Source: Verrucomicrobiales bacterium (GTDB lineage Bacteria > Verrucomicrobiota > Verrucomicrobiia > Limisphaerales > Palsa-1400). From it: a stretch of 40,466 nucleotides of DNA. The notes under the pieces are model-generated. The model saw only the letters and a program-made list of their open reading frames with translations, did no database searches and was not told the DNA's origin. The stretch is from positions 1 to 40,466 of the forward strand of contig PLGF01000068.1 of NCBI GenBank assembly GCA_003138485.1, in the 5' to 3' direction. Below are positions 18,928 to 27,541 of this stretch, in pieces; positions within the stretch are counted from its first letter, which is position 1, and each line of letters starts with the position of its first letter. The translations under genes were made by a program, and so were the position numbers.

Positions 18928-21291
18928 ATGAAAATAAACAATCGAACCAGAAGGGCGCGCTCGTGTCTATGGACAGCCGCGCTCATCAGCATCGTTGCCA
19001 CCCTGGCGGCGCGGGCGGCCTCCCCGCCTTCCGCCTCCACCCTCAACGCCCGCGTCATTGCCCGGCCGGTAACTCCCGGTGATGTTGCCCTTTACAAGCT
19101 GCCGGCCAGCACCGAGTATTCGGGCGGGCTGAACACCATTGGAGTCGGCACTCCGGCGTACCTGGAGGTGGATGTCGCCAAAGCGGCATCGCTCTCGTTC
19201 ATCACCAATATTACGTGGACAGTGACGGCGCCACTTGGCTCCGCCGGATATACCAATCCCGCGGCGCTGTTTTCTCCCACTCCATTGACGACGAATATGC
19301 CTGTCTTTCTGCCTTCCGACCGCTCGGTCTATCAGGTGGCGGGACGCACCCTGCTGCGCCCGGATTTCGCGGCTCCGTTTGGCACGGATCAGCCGTACGT
19401 GGTGACCGCCACGATTGGCACCACCAACGGAACGACAAACGTGAGCATTTCCTTCAACGTGGGAACCTATGTGGGCGTTCTCAACGGCTGCATCGCTTGT
19501 CACGATACTCAAGGCGCCGGTCCCACGATCTATCCGTATTGGACCAACACGGGCCACGCCAGGATCTTCACAGAAGGGATCGACGGCACCCTAAGCAGCC
19601 ACTACAATGTGACGTGCATCAAGTGCCACACCGTTGGATACGACACCAACGCCAGCTCGTTGCTTGACGGCGGGTTTTACGCCGTCCAGCAAAGCGATCA
19701 CTGGAGCTTCCCAACCACGTTGGCGAGCACCAATTATGCGGCGATGCCTGAGAATCTGCAGAACCTCGCCAATATCCAATGCGAAAACTGCCACGGGCCG
19801 GGCAGCGTCCATGCCTACGAATTCGGACTTGTCACCAATCTGATCGACGTCCCCTACACGGCAGGCGCTTGCGAACAATGCCACGACGATCCTCCGGGAC
19901 ATCCCCAGGGCGCCCAATGGTACGCCTCCTCCCATGCCATCGCCACCACCACTCCATCTGGCACGGGCCGCGATGCCTGTGTGCAATGCCACACCACCGT
20001 CGGCTTCATCACGGCGGTCTCCAACAGGGTGTCCGGCGCCACGGTCTTCGGGCCAACGAACACGGCCTACTCCGCCATCGGCTGCCAGACCTGCCATGAG
20101 CCGCACGGCATTACGACCCCCACCAACGACAATCACCTTATCCGGATCATGTCTTCGGCCACTTTCGGAGACGGCACCGTCATCACTAATGGCGGCGAGG
20201 GCATTCTCTGCATGAATTGCCATCACAGCCGCAATGGTTCGGCGGTTACCAACGTGTTGAACTATTCCCAGGGGCTTCCCACCTGGTACGGCTCATCTGT
20301 GCCGCCCAGTTCCCGCGATTTTGGAGTGCATGAGAACCCGCAGGGTGACATGCTCGAGGGCGTCAACGCCATCACCTACGGACTATCCATTCCCAGTTCC
20401 GCCCACCGCTATTCGGTCACCAATTCTTGCGTGGGCTGCCACATGCAAACCGTCGCCTCCACCGATCCCGGATTCCTCCTCTCCGGCGAACATACTTGGG
20501 AGATGAGTTACACTGTCGTTACCAACGGCCTCACCAACAAGATTGACCAGGTGGCCGTTTGCAATCAATGTCACGGCGGCATCACCTCCTTCAACTTCCC
20601 GGTAGAGGACTACGCCAACACCGGCTCCATCCAGGGAGTTCAAACCGAAGTTCAAATACTGCTCAACCAGCTATCGACCTTGCTGCCCAACTCCAAGGGC
20701 GTCGTGACTGGACAGGTGCAGAGCAGCCTGTCTCCCGCGACCAATTGGACGGTGCCGCAACTTCAGGCCGCTTACAATTACCAGTTTGTCGCCAATGACG
20801 GCAGCATGGGCGTCCACAACGCCCCGTTTGCCACCGGCCTGCTCAAGGCCTCCATCGCCAACCTGACTGGCACCTCCGTCGCCGGCGGCCTGCCCGACGC
20901 CTGGGAGGTTTCAAACTTCACCTCGATTACCAACGCGGCCGGCGCTCCCGATGCCGTCGCAGCCGACGGTCTTCCCAACTGGCTTAACTATGCCTTGGGC
21001 CTCAATCCGAACGCGGCGCCCCAGGCCATCCCCGGAGGGATAGTCTATGCCAACGGCGGCTCCCTGGGCGGCAGCACCAACAACATCCAGATCTACACGG
21101 CCGCGGAGATCGTCTTTAACACCCAGCCCGGCTGGAGCTATCAGATCCAGGAAGTCAGCGCTCTGAGCGACGGATGGGCGAATATAGGCACCAACATCGT
21201 TGCCACGACAAACACCGGCTCGATGAGCTACTTGACGCCGACGGTGGGCACCGTGCAACAGTTCTTCCGCGTAGTCGAGACGCCTCCGTAA
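18928..21291 (+). CDS. Secreted nine-heme cytochrome c with C-terminal beta module
   Basis: A 787-residue exported electron-transfer protein with nine CXXCH heme-binding motifs at about residues 188, 230, 285, 315, 351, 386, 428, 501 and 545. The ATG at 18928 gives a good signal peptide (KINNRTRRAR, hydrophobic core, cleavage near ARAA); an in-frame ATG at 18886 overlapping hemA would only lengthen the n-region. Residues 35-185 are a heme-free beta-rich domain. After the hemes come NDGSMGVHNAPFA, with a histidine that may be a distal heme ligand, then an LPDAWE...GLPNWLNYALGLNP segment and a C-terminal module (GWSYQIQEVSALSDGW...QQFFRV) of a type I associate with Verrucomicrobiota secreted proteins. 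Likely periplasmic or outer-surface. Substrate and partners are not evident from sequence; context suggests extracellular electron transfer. Confidence 0.92.
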   Translation: MKINNRTRRARSCLWTAALISIVATLAARAASPPSASTLNARVIARPVTPGDVALYKLPASTEYSGGLNTIGVGTPAYLEVDVAKAASLSFITNITWTVTAPLGSAGYTNPAALFSPTPLTTNMPVFLPSDRSVYQVAGRTLLRPDFAAPFGTDQPYVVTATIGTTNGTTNVSISFNVGTYVGVLNGCIACHDTQGAGPTIYPYWTNTGHARIFTEGIDGTLSSHYNVTCIKCHTVGYDTNASSLLDGGFYAVQQSDHWSFPTTLASTNYAAMPENLQNLANIQCENCHGPGSVHAYEFGLVTNLIDVPYTAGACEQCHDDPPGHPQGAQWYASSHAIATTTPSGTGRDACVQCHTTVGFITAVSNRVSGATVFGPTNTAYSAIGCQTCHEPHGITTPTNDNHLIRIMSSATFGDGTVITNGGEGILCMNCHHSRNGSAVTNVLNYSQGLPTWYGSSVPPSSRDFGVHENPQGDMLEGVNAITYGLSIPSSAHRYSVTNSCVGCHMQTVASTDPGFLLSGEHTWEMSYTVVTNGLTNKIDQVAVCNQCHGGITSFNFPVEDYANTGSIQGVQTEVQILLNQLSTLLPNSKGVVTGQVQSSLSPATNWTVPQLQAAYNYQFVANDGSMGVHNAPFATGLLKASIANLTGTSVAGGLPDAWEVSNFTSITNAAGAPDAVAADGLPNWLNYALGLNPNAAPQAIPGGIVYANGGSLGGSTNNIQIYTAAEIVFNTQPGWSYQIQEVSALSDGWANIGTNIVATTNTGSMSYLTPTVGTVQQFFRVVETPP

Positions 21292-21624
21292 GCGCCCGCC
21301 ATTGCGGAACCAGACAACACACATGGCGGCTGGCACGCGCGAAAGCCCGGCCAGCCGCCAAAGGCGCAAATCAGCTTTTATCGAGGGCTTTAGCCGTAGC
21401 GCAGACTTCCAAGTCTGCTGTGCCGCAGGCTTCCAAGCCTGCTCCGGTGATGACTTTGCGCGGCGTGCCGATTTGGAAATCGGCGACACGGCAGACTTGG
21501 AAGTCTGCGCTACAGAAGCTGGTTTGCGCCCGGCCGCCAAAGGCATAGACTTGCAGGCTTGTCTTATGACCGCCGCCCAAGGATACTGGGGCGCCATCTC
21601 GTTGCATGAAATGTGAGGAAGACT
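21292..21624. other. Intergenic region splitting the cytochrome cluster
   Basis: A 333-bp gap, the only long one in a cluster whose other gaps are 18-31 bp. No gene is visible. It contains the composite hairpin element at 21395-21512 and, at its right end, the GAGGAA Shine-Dalgarno (21615-21620) of the next gene. Confidence 0.6.
21395..21512. repeat. Composite palindromic element with TTCCAA/TTGGAA hairpins
   Basis: Four 18-bp hairpins share one design, 8-bp arms around a 2-nt loop. GCAGACTTCCAAGTCTGC (21400-21417) and GCAGGCTTCCAAGCCTGC (21424-21441) have CC loops; GCCGATTTGGAAATCGGC (21466-21483) and GCAGACTTGGAAGTCTGC (21490-21507) have GG loops. The outer 23 bp on each side (21395-21417 and 21490-21512) are perfect inverted repeats, so the whole unit is itself palindromic. 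I recall similar elements scattered through Verrucomicrobiota genomes. It may act as a partial terminator or mRNA-stabilising structure between the two cytochrome gene groups, or be a small non-autonomous mobile element. Confidence 0.85.
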
Positions 21625-22548
21625 ATGAATGCGTTGCCGACAAACAGGATTGAAACTGGCGGTACACGCCGCCCCGGCCAGCACGCCGGCGCCCGCATTT
21701 TCATTCTGGCGCTGGTCGTCTTTTTCGCGGGGGCGGCTCTGAGCGCTCTTTGGTTTTACCGCGATGCTTTCCGCGCCGCGCCGATTGCTTCGGCCCCGGA
21801 GAACCCCGCGCCGCCGCCACTCTCGGACGCGACCAAAGAGGTTTTGAGACACTTGGATTCACCGGTTGAAATTCACTTTTATTCTGTGCTCGATGCCACC
21901 AGCGTAACACCCTCCGTCCAGGCCTATGCCGTCCGCGTCGATCAATTGCTCGGCCAATACGAGCAGGCCGCCGGCGGCCGGCTCAAGGTGACGCGATGCG
22001 ATGCCGCCGCAGCTTCGAGCGCGGACGCGGCCTCCGCGGATGGCATCAGGGCTTTCAACATTGACAAGGGCCAGAGTTGTTTTCTGGGTATCGCCGTCGT
22101 GTGCGGCAGTCAAAAGGAATCTCTCTCCCAGCTTGCGCCGGAGTGGGAGCCAGCCTTGGAAGCCGATCTCACCCGCGCCATTGGCCGCGCCGCGGAAGCC
22201 AAAGCGGCGGAGCACCCGCTGCCGCGGACCGACGCCGCCACCTTGGCTGCCGTCAGACGTTCGATTCCCAATCTGGAGGCCGTTTCCCTGGAGGACGGCA
22301 CGAAGATTCTGCGCGATGCCCAATTGGCCCAATTCAAACAGGCGGTGGAGGAAATGAAAGCGCAGGCGAAGGATGCCGAGCAGCGATTCATCCAGGCGCA
22401 AAGCGATCAGTCCGCGGCCGGCCAGCAGGCGGCAACGGAGCAGTTGCGGAAAATCCAGGCGGATGGAACGGCCAAATTGCAGCAAATTGGGGCGAACTCC
22501 CAACTTCAAATCGCCGCGCTGCAACAACTCAAGAAAACGGCGCCTTGA
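21625..22548 (+). CDS. Membrane-anchored GldG-like protein with coiled-coil tail
   Basis: A 307-residue protein with a short cytoplasmic N-terminus, one transmembrane helix (about 24-46) and an extracytoplasmic body. Residues about 65-190 resemble the auxiliary domain of GldG-type ABC transporters: LDSPVEIHFYSV, then YAVRVDQLLGQYEQAAGG and a strand-turn pattern ending in LSQLAPEWEPALEADLTRAI. The last 90 residues are a glutamine- and alanine-rich coiled coil. No ABC ATPase or permease gene is nearby. GAGGAA upstream supports the ATG at 21625 over an in-frame GTG at 21613. It sits between two nine-heme cytochrome genes, 18 bp before the second, so a scaffolding or assembly role in that system is plausible but unproven. 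Confidence 0.72.
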   Translation: MNALPTNRIETGGTRRPGQHAGARIFILALVVFFAGAALSALWFYRDAFRAAPIASAPENPAPPPLSDATKEVLRHLDSPVEIHFYSVLDATSVTPSVQAYAVRVDQLLGQYEQAAGGRLKVTRCDAAAASSADAASADGIRAFNIDKGQSCFLGIAVVCGSQKESLSQLAPEWEPALEADLTRAIGRAAEAKAAEHPLPRTDAATLAAVRRSIPNLEAVSLEDGTKILRDAQLAQFKQAVEEMKAQAKDAEQRFIQAQSDQSAAGQQAATEQLRKIQADGTAKLQQIGANSQLQIAALQQLKKTAP

Positions 22549-22566
22549 GGCCGCGGCGCCAACGGT

Positions 22567-24216
22567 ATGCTGCCATCCTTCAACCCGTGCGTCGATCCCG
22601 AAGGGATTGGCAAGACCGACGGCACCGCTCTGGCGGTTGTCCATCTTCGGGCAGCCCCGCTTTTGCTGGCGGTCACAATTGCTCTCATGGCTGGATTCCC
22701 GGCCAGCGCGCAGAAGGTTCATCTGAGTCGCACCGTGCCCGGTGGGATGCCTGGCGAGACGAACTTCATCACGGCGATTACGCTTCTCACCAACGGCGTG
22801 CAGGTGACATGGGATGGACCTCCTGGTTATTACCGGTTGTATGAAAGTCCCAGCACGAATGATCCCGCCTGGCGGGCGCTGACCCGACACAATGACTGGC
22901 TCCGCACGGCCACCGTCCCGGCCCGTTACAGCAATGCTTTCTTTCAAGTGACCGGCCCCACGGCCCGATACGCCGGCTCTGAAACCTGCGCGGGATGCCA
23001 TGCCCCGGTTCTGAAAACGCAAATCCATACCCTCCATGCGTCCGCCTTCACCAACGCGTTGTTCGCCGCTGACGGCGGCCAGACCAACGCGTCGTGTCTG
23101 GCCTGCCACACGGTGGGATTCGATTTGCCAACGGGATTCGTCACTGAGTCCCAGACACCGCACCTGACCGGCGTCCAATGCGAGAACTGTCATGGTCCGG
23201 CGGCCCAACATGCCGCCAATCCCGGTGATCCTTTGGTCGTGCCGCGGGCCGAATTGGCCGCGCAGGTTTGCGGCGGCTGTCATAACGATCCGCGCCATCC
23301 GACGTTCGATGAGTGGAGCGCCAGCGGCCACGCCTTGCCAGTGGTCGAAGATATGAATCCCGCGGGTCGAATCAAGAATTGCGGCCGTTGTCATTCCGGC
23401 TCCGTGCGGGTGAGCCTGCTGGACAAGACTCCGTTGCCGAAGGGCGATGCGGATATGGGGATAGTTTGCGCGACCTGCCACAACCCGCATCAAACCAACT
23501 CAAACCCCGCCCAACTGCGAAATCCCATCGCTTCCACCGAGGACTATTTCATGCCCACCAACGGCGTCTTCGCCAAGCTGTACAATCCCGACATCGGTAT
23601 CTGCGCGCAATGCCACAATCATGCGGGCGCGTCGTGGACCAATAACGCCTGCGAACCGCATCACTCTCTACAGTACAATATGCTGCTGGGAAGCGTCGGC
23701 GAATTGGCCTCGGGGCTGCCCCCTTACCAACCGGGCACACACGCGCTGTCCATCACCAACCAGTGTGTCGGATGCCACATGCAGACGACGCCATTTACAA
23801 GCCAGGCCCAGCCGGCCGTCACCGGTCACAGCTTTGCGGTGGGAACCAATTATACCCTTTGCCTCAAGTGTCATTCCGAGCCTGCGTTGTTGGTCACATT
23901 CGCGACGAACGACATCGCAAGCCAGGTGCAGGCGCTGGAATCCATTCTGGACTACTGGGCGGCCAACAACGCCCCCACGTCCTTGGCCAAGTATGGAAGC
24001 CTCGCCTGGGAATACACCACCGCGGGTTCGCTCAATCCAGGCAGGCTGGGGCCTGCGGCATCGGAGCAGGCTCAGATACCGGAAAATATCCGCAAGGCGC
24101 GTTTCAACCTTTACTTGGTGCAGAATGACGGCAGTTTTGGCGTTCACAACCCGTACTACGCGATCACGCTGCTGAATGCCGCGGCGGAATGGGTTTATGG
24201 GGAAATTACGCCCTGA
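22567..24216 (+). CDS. Secreted nine-heme cytochrome c with N-terminal beta module
   Basis: A 549-residue exported cytochrome with nine CXXCH motifs at about residues 141, 177, 205, 235, 272, 301, 346, 400 and 432. A signal sequence (LLLAVTIALMAGFPASAQ) follows about 30 polar residues, so the true start could be internal, although the ATG at 22567 is 18 bp from the preceding stop. Residues 50-130 form a heme-free module (VQVTWDGPPGYYRLYES...FFQVTGP) similar in pattern to the C-terminal module of the other nine-heme protein. The C-terminal NDGSFGVHNPYYA matches NDGSMGVHNAPFA in that protein, so the two are probably paralogous in their heme regions. Likely periplasmic or surface electron carrier of the same system. 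Confidence 0.91.
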   Translation: MLPSFNPCVDPEGIGKTDGTALAVVHLRAAPLLLAVTIALMAGFPASAQKVHLSRTVPGGMPGETNFITAITLLTNGVQVTWDGPPGYYRLYESPSTNDPAWRALTRHNDWLRTATVPARYSNAFFQVTGPTARYAGSETCAGCHAPVLKTQIHTLHASAFTNALFAADGGQTNASCLACHTVGFDLPTGFVTESQTPHLTGVQCENCHGPAAQHAANPGDPLVVPRAELAAQVCGGCHNDPRHPTFDEWSASGHALPVVEDMNPAGRIKNCGRCHSGSVRVSLLDKTPLPKGDADMGIVCATCHNPHQTNSNPAQLRNPIASTEDYFMPTNGVFAKLYNPDIGICAQCHNHAGASWTNNACEPHHSLQYNMLLGSVGELASGLPPYQPGTHALSITNQCVGCHMQTTPFTSQAQPAVTGHSFAVGTNYTLCLKCHSEPALLVTFATNDIASQVQALESILDYWAANNAPTSLAKYGSLAWEYTTAGSLNPGRLGPAASEQAQIPENIRKARFNLYLVQNDGSFGVHNPYYAITLLNAAAEWVYGEITP

Positions 24217-24239
24217 AACGCCGGGATAAAGCAAGCGTT

Positions 24240-25100
24240 ATGAATAATCGCAACATCCGCAAACTGGCAACACGCGGCCCGTTCTGGCTGCGGGGGCTGG
24301 TGCTGGCGGCCATTCCGGTGTTCCTGCTCCTCCTGGTCATTTCCTGCGGCACGGTCAGCCGTTCGGTCGTGGTCCTGCCGGATGTGCCCGGCGCGAAATA
24401 CATCGGTTCCAAGGAGTGCGAACAGTGCCACGAACAACTCTGCAAGGGCTTCGCCACCGCCGATCACGCCCGTTTGATTGCCCAAGGAACCAATGCGCTC
24501 GGCGCCGGCTGCGAATCCTGTCATGGGCCGTGCAGCCTCCACTCGGATTCCGGCGGCGAGGTCCTTCCACCCCATAGCTTCACCTCGGGCCGCCCCCAAT
24601 CTGGCAGCTTTGGCGCGCGCGCCCCTCTCCCGCCGCCCCGCGCCACCGAAACGGTGTGCTTCCAGTGCCACGCCGACGTCCGCGGCCAGTTTGGTCTTCC
24701 CAATCATCATCCCGTGACCGAAGACAAACTCAGTTGCTCGGCCTGCCATTCGCCGCACAAAGGCTCCATTTACACTGGCGGCGGCGGCGCCCTTCTCTCC
24801 CAAAACGAAAGCTGCGTCCGCTGCCATCCCTCCCAGCGCGGGCCGTTCGTCTTCCAGCACGAAGCGATGCGCGAAGGATGCACCACCTGCCACGCTCCCC
24901 ACGGATCGGTCAATGCAAAACTCCTGACGGCGCGCAACGCCAACCTCTGCTTGAAATGCCACTTCCAGCAGATCAGCGGCGGGGAGATTCTCATCGGCGG
25001 CTCCGATCACACCTTGCGCGTCCAGCAGGGCACTTGCTGGACGGCCGGCTGTCACGAGGCCGTTCATGGTTCGCGCGTCAGCCCCTCGTTGCGCTTTTAA
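24240..25100 (+). CDS. Eight-heme DmsE/MtrA-like cytochrome lipoprotein
   Basis: A 286-residue multiheme cytochrome. The ATG at 24240 yields a hydrophobic leader ending in LLVISCGT, a lipobox-like site with acylated C36, so it is probably a lipoprotein. Seven CXXCH motifs lie at about residues 60, 91, 140, 166, 192, 214 and 237, plus a CX4CH site (CWTAGCH, 266-272), giving eight potential hemes. The order and spacing, with GAKYIGSKECEQCH, GCESCHGP, CSACHSPH and CTTCHAPHG, resemble the DmsE/MtrA/PioA family, which normally has ten hemes and plugs an outer-membrane porin. The next gene, 18 bp downstream, encodes such a porin. I infer that the pair moves electrons across the outer membrane. Confidence 0.88.
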   Translation: MNNRNIRKLATRGPFWLRGLVLAAIPVFLLLLVISCGTVSRSVVVLPDVPGAKYIGSKECEQCHEQLCKGFATADHARLIAQGTNALGAGCESCHGPCSLHSDSGGEVLPPHSFTSGRPQSGSFGARAPLPPPRATETVCFQCHADVRGQFGLPNHHPVTEDKLSCSACHSPHKGSIYTGGGGALLSQNESCVRCHPSQRGPFVFQHEAMREGCTTCHAPHGSVNAKLLTARNANLCLKCHFQQISGGEILIGGSDHTLRVQQGTCWTAGCHEAVHGSRVSPSLRF

Positions 25101-25118
25101 CCCCAGCCCCCGACGCCG

Positions 25119-27227
25119 ATGAAACCAACCAACCAAAAGCAAATTGCAAGGTGCTGGCTGTGGCTGCTCGGTTTGGTCGCGGCGGCCCAGGCCGTCGCGG
25201 CGGCTGGAACCAACGCCCCGGCGCCTCCCGCGCCGCTCACCCCGGAGCAGATGTTCGCCGGAGGAACCAACTCTTACAACAACTGGATCGACTTCTCAAC
25301 GGGCGGGTTTATCGGCGGCAATTCGGCCAACTTCCAACAGCAGCACCAGACTGCCGGCGGCGCTTTTGGCGGAATCGAAGGCTTCCATTACGGCACCAAT
25401 CTCAACAAGAAAACCACCCTGACGCTGGATGGCCGCGCCATTGCCGATCAGCACGATTACAAACTCAAGCTCGACATCGAACGCGAGAACACCGGTTTTC
25501 TCCGCGCTTCCTTCACCGAGTTCCGCACCTGGTCTGACGGCGATGGCGGCTTCTTCCCTCCTTCCGACATCAATTATCCGCTCTCCAAGGACGCCCTTGG
25601 TCTTGACCGCGGCAATTTCACACTCGAAGGCGGCCTGACACCGGAGAAGGGCCTCAACGCCGTCTTCAAGTACACCCACACTTTCCGCGAAGGGGAGGAG
25701 GGTTCCACCGCATGGGGAGACGCCCATCCCAATTATGGCTCCATCGTCCAGGGACTCAGCCCCTCGTTCTCCGACATTCACGAGCACGCCGACAGCTTTC
25801 AACTTGACCTCACTGACCATGTCAAGAAAACGGACTTCGCCCTCGGACTCCACGTCGAAATGGGCAGGACGGATGACACGCTGAAGATCACGGAATTCCC
25901 GGGCGAACCGATCCAGCAAAAGATCACCGATCAGCAAGGCGCCAAATACGACGTCTATGATGTCCACACCTCGACTGAAACCTGGGTCAAGACCAATCTC
26001 CTGCTCTCTTCGGGCTTTTCCTACTCGCATCTGGACAGCACATTCTTCGGCAGCCGCATCTACGGGTCCGACTTCGGCGCCGGCTATGTGCCCAACGCCC
26101 AATATGGCGCCGGTTACTACGGCTTGGGCGGCGGTTCGCTGCTCAACGAATACGTCATGGACCTGAACCTCCTCTACAGGCCGACTCCTTCTCTGACAAT
26201 CATCCCCTCCGTGCGCGTGCAACAGGATGATTCCTCCGCCGCCTCCAGCGGCTTTGAAACTCTCGGAGCCGGCGGCCCCGTTCCCTTTGCCTCCGTTGGC
26301 AACTCGGATGACCTCGATGTGCGCGGACGCCTGGACATTGCGTACAGGGGGTTCACAAATTGGGTCCTGCACTCTTGTCTGGATTTCACCGGAGCGGACG
26401 GCGACTTGGGCCAATACGGCGGATTGGTCCCCATCGGCGGCATCGGCACTCCGGCTGTGCAAAGCGCCATCGACGGCCGCAACTTCATCCAGAAGTACTC
26501 CGCCGGCGCCAGGTGGTATCCCTCCCGCCGCGTCACCATCGACGCCGGCGGTTACTACAAACTCGACACTTACCACTACGACAGCTCGGTGGACAACACT
26601 CCCAATAACGGCCCCAATCGCTACCCGGGATACCTGGAGATGCAGAAGTTCGCCACTTACGACGCCAACACCAGGCTGACCTTGAGACTCTCTCCCACCG
26701 TAAGCCTGGTCAGCCGCTATGAGTACCAATGGTCCACCATCAATACCGCTCCCGATCCCCTCGCCGGCTTGCCCGACGTCGAGTCCTCGACCATGCAAAG
26801 TCACATCATCGCCCAGGACATTAGCTGGACACCCTGGTCGCGCTTGTGCCTCCAGGCCGGCTTGAATTACGTCTTGAGCGACACCAAAACCCCGGCGTCG
26901 GATGTTACTCAGGCCATTCTTGACGCCCGCAACAACTATTGGACGGTCAACTTCTCTTCCGGCCTCGTTCTGGACAACAAGACCGACTTTAATGTGAGCT
27001 ATTTCTACTATCAAGCCGATGATTACAGCGACAACTCACCGGCCGGGGTTCCTTACGGAGCCGGCGGCCAGGAACATTCCATCACGGCGACTCTCACCCG
27101 CCGCATCAGCGAAAGGGTCCGCGTATCATTGAAGTACGGTTACTTCCGCTATCTCGACTCCCCTTCCGGCGGAAGCGGCGACTACGGCGTCAATCTCATC
27201 TATGCCACCTTGCGCTATCGCTTCTGA
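25119..27227 (+). CDS. MtrB/PioB-like outer-membrane beta-barrel porin
   Basis: A 702-residue exported protein: signal peptide with cleavage near AVAAAG (about residue 29), then a long run of alternating amphipathic strands rich in tyrosine, glycine and aspartate, and a C-terminal strand NLIYATLRYRF ending in phenylalanine, the outer-membrane barrel signature. Length and strand pattern fit MtrB/PioB, the barrel that sheathes an MtrA-type cytochrome. I do not see the N-terminal CXXC of Shewanella MtrB. The gene follows the eight-heme lipoprotein by 18 bp and is the last of the cluster. The barrel call is strong; the MtrB-type role rests mainly on size and on the adjacent cytochrome. Confidence 0.85.
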   Translation: MKPTNQKQIARCWLWLLGLVAAAQAVAAAGTNAPAPPAPLTPEQMFAGGTNSYNNWIDFSTGGFIGGNSANFQQQHQTAGGAFGGIEGFHYGTNLNKKTTLTLDGRAIADQHDYKLKLDIERENTGFLRASFTEFRTWSDGDGGFFPPSDINYPLSKDALGLDRGNFTLEGGLTPEKGLNAVFKYTHTFREGEEGSTAWGDAHPNYGSIVQGLSPSFSDIHEHADSFQLDLTDHVKKTDFALGLHVEMGRTDDTLKITEFPGEPIQQKITDQQGAKYDVYDVHTSTETWVKTNLLLSSGFSYSHLDSTFFGSRIYGSDFGAGYVPNAQYGAGYYGLGGGSLLNEYVMDLNLLYRPTPSLTIIPSVRVQQDDSSAASSGFETLGAGGPVPFASVGNSDDLDVRGRLDIAYRGFTNWVLHSCLDFTGADGDLGQYGGLVPIGGIGTPAVQSAIDGRNFIQKYSAGARWYPSRRVTIDAGGYYKLDTYHYDSSVDNTPNNGPNRYPGYLEMQKFATYDANTRLTLRLSPTVSLVSRYEYQWSTINTAPDPLAGLPDVESSTMQSHIIAQDISWTPWSRLCLQAGLNYVLSDTKTPASDVTQAILDARNNYWTVNFSSGLVLDNKTDFNVSYFYYQADDYSDNSPAGVPYGAGGQEHSITATLTRRISERVRVSLKYGYFRYLDSPSGGSGDYGVNLIYATLRYRF

Positions 27228-27456
27228 AAGACTGATAAGTGCCGGATTGCATCTCCTTGATTATCAACGCTCTCAAGCTCGCCTGGCCCGCGAAAGCACT
27301 CCAGTCCCCGCCCTTTTTACCCAGCAATTCCAGGGCGCTGCGATACTGCCCGCGCACCATGAGCAGGCCAATACGCTCGTGGAGGCGATTGTTCTTCTTG
27401 TCATGCCCCATGTTCTTCATGCGGTTGTCTTTTTCACGATTATGATTACTTGGCAA
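27196..27456 (-). other. Doubtful small ORF overlapping the porin 3' end
   Basis: An 86-codon minus-strand ORF whose last 32 bp lie antisense to the end of the porin gene. From the internal ATG (MKNMGHDKKNNRLHERIGLLMVRG) it would give about 74 residues, helical and charged, with no motif I recognise. It lies downstream of, and in the same direction as, the cyclase gene. It may be a real small gene or chance; no Shine-Dalgarno is evident. Confidence 0.25.
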
Positions 27457-27541
27457 AGCAGTAGGCTTGGTGTCGAAAGATTATCCCCAAAATGTTCCTT
27501 TGCCCGGTTCTCGGGGCCCTTCGATCCAGATGTCACCCAAA
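27228..27541. other. Intergenic region between convergent clusters
   Basis: About 310 bp between the porin stop and the cyclase stop. Apart from the doubtful minus-strand ORF I see no gene, and no stem-loop with a T-tract that would serve as an intrinsic terminator for either converging transcript. Confidence 0.4.

Noticed and set aside
21388-21516. CRISPR-like array suggested by repeated GCAGACTTCCAAG units
   Set aside because: Units are themselves palindromic, in both orientations and with no regular spacers; it fits a composite hairpin element instead.
25296-27014. A 572-codon minus-strand frame opposite the porin
   Set aside because: Shadow of the barrel gene; it has no domain pattern and valine/glycine-rich low-information sequence.
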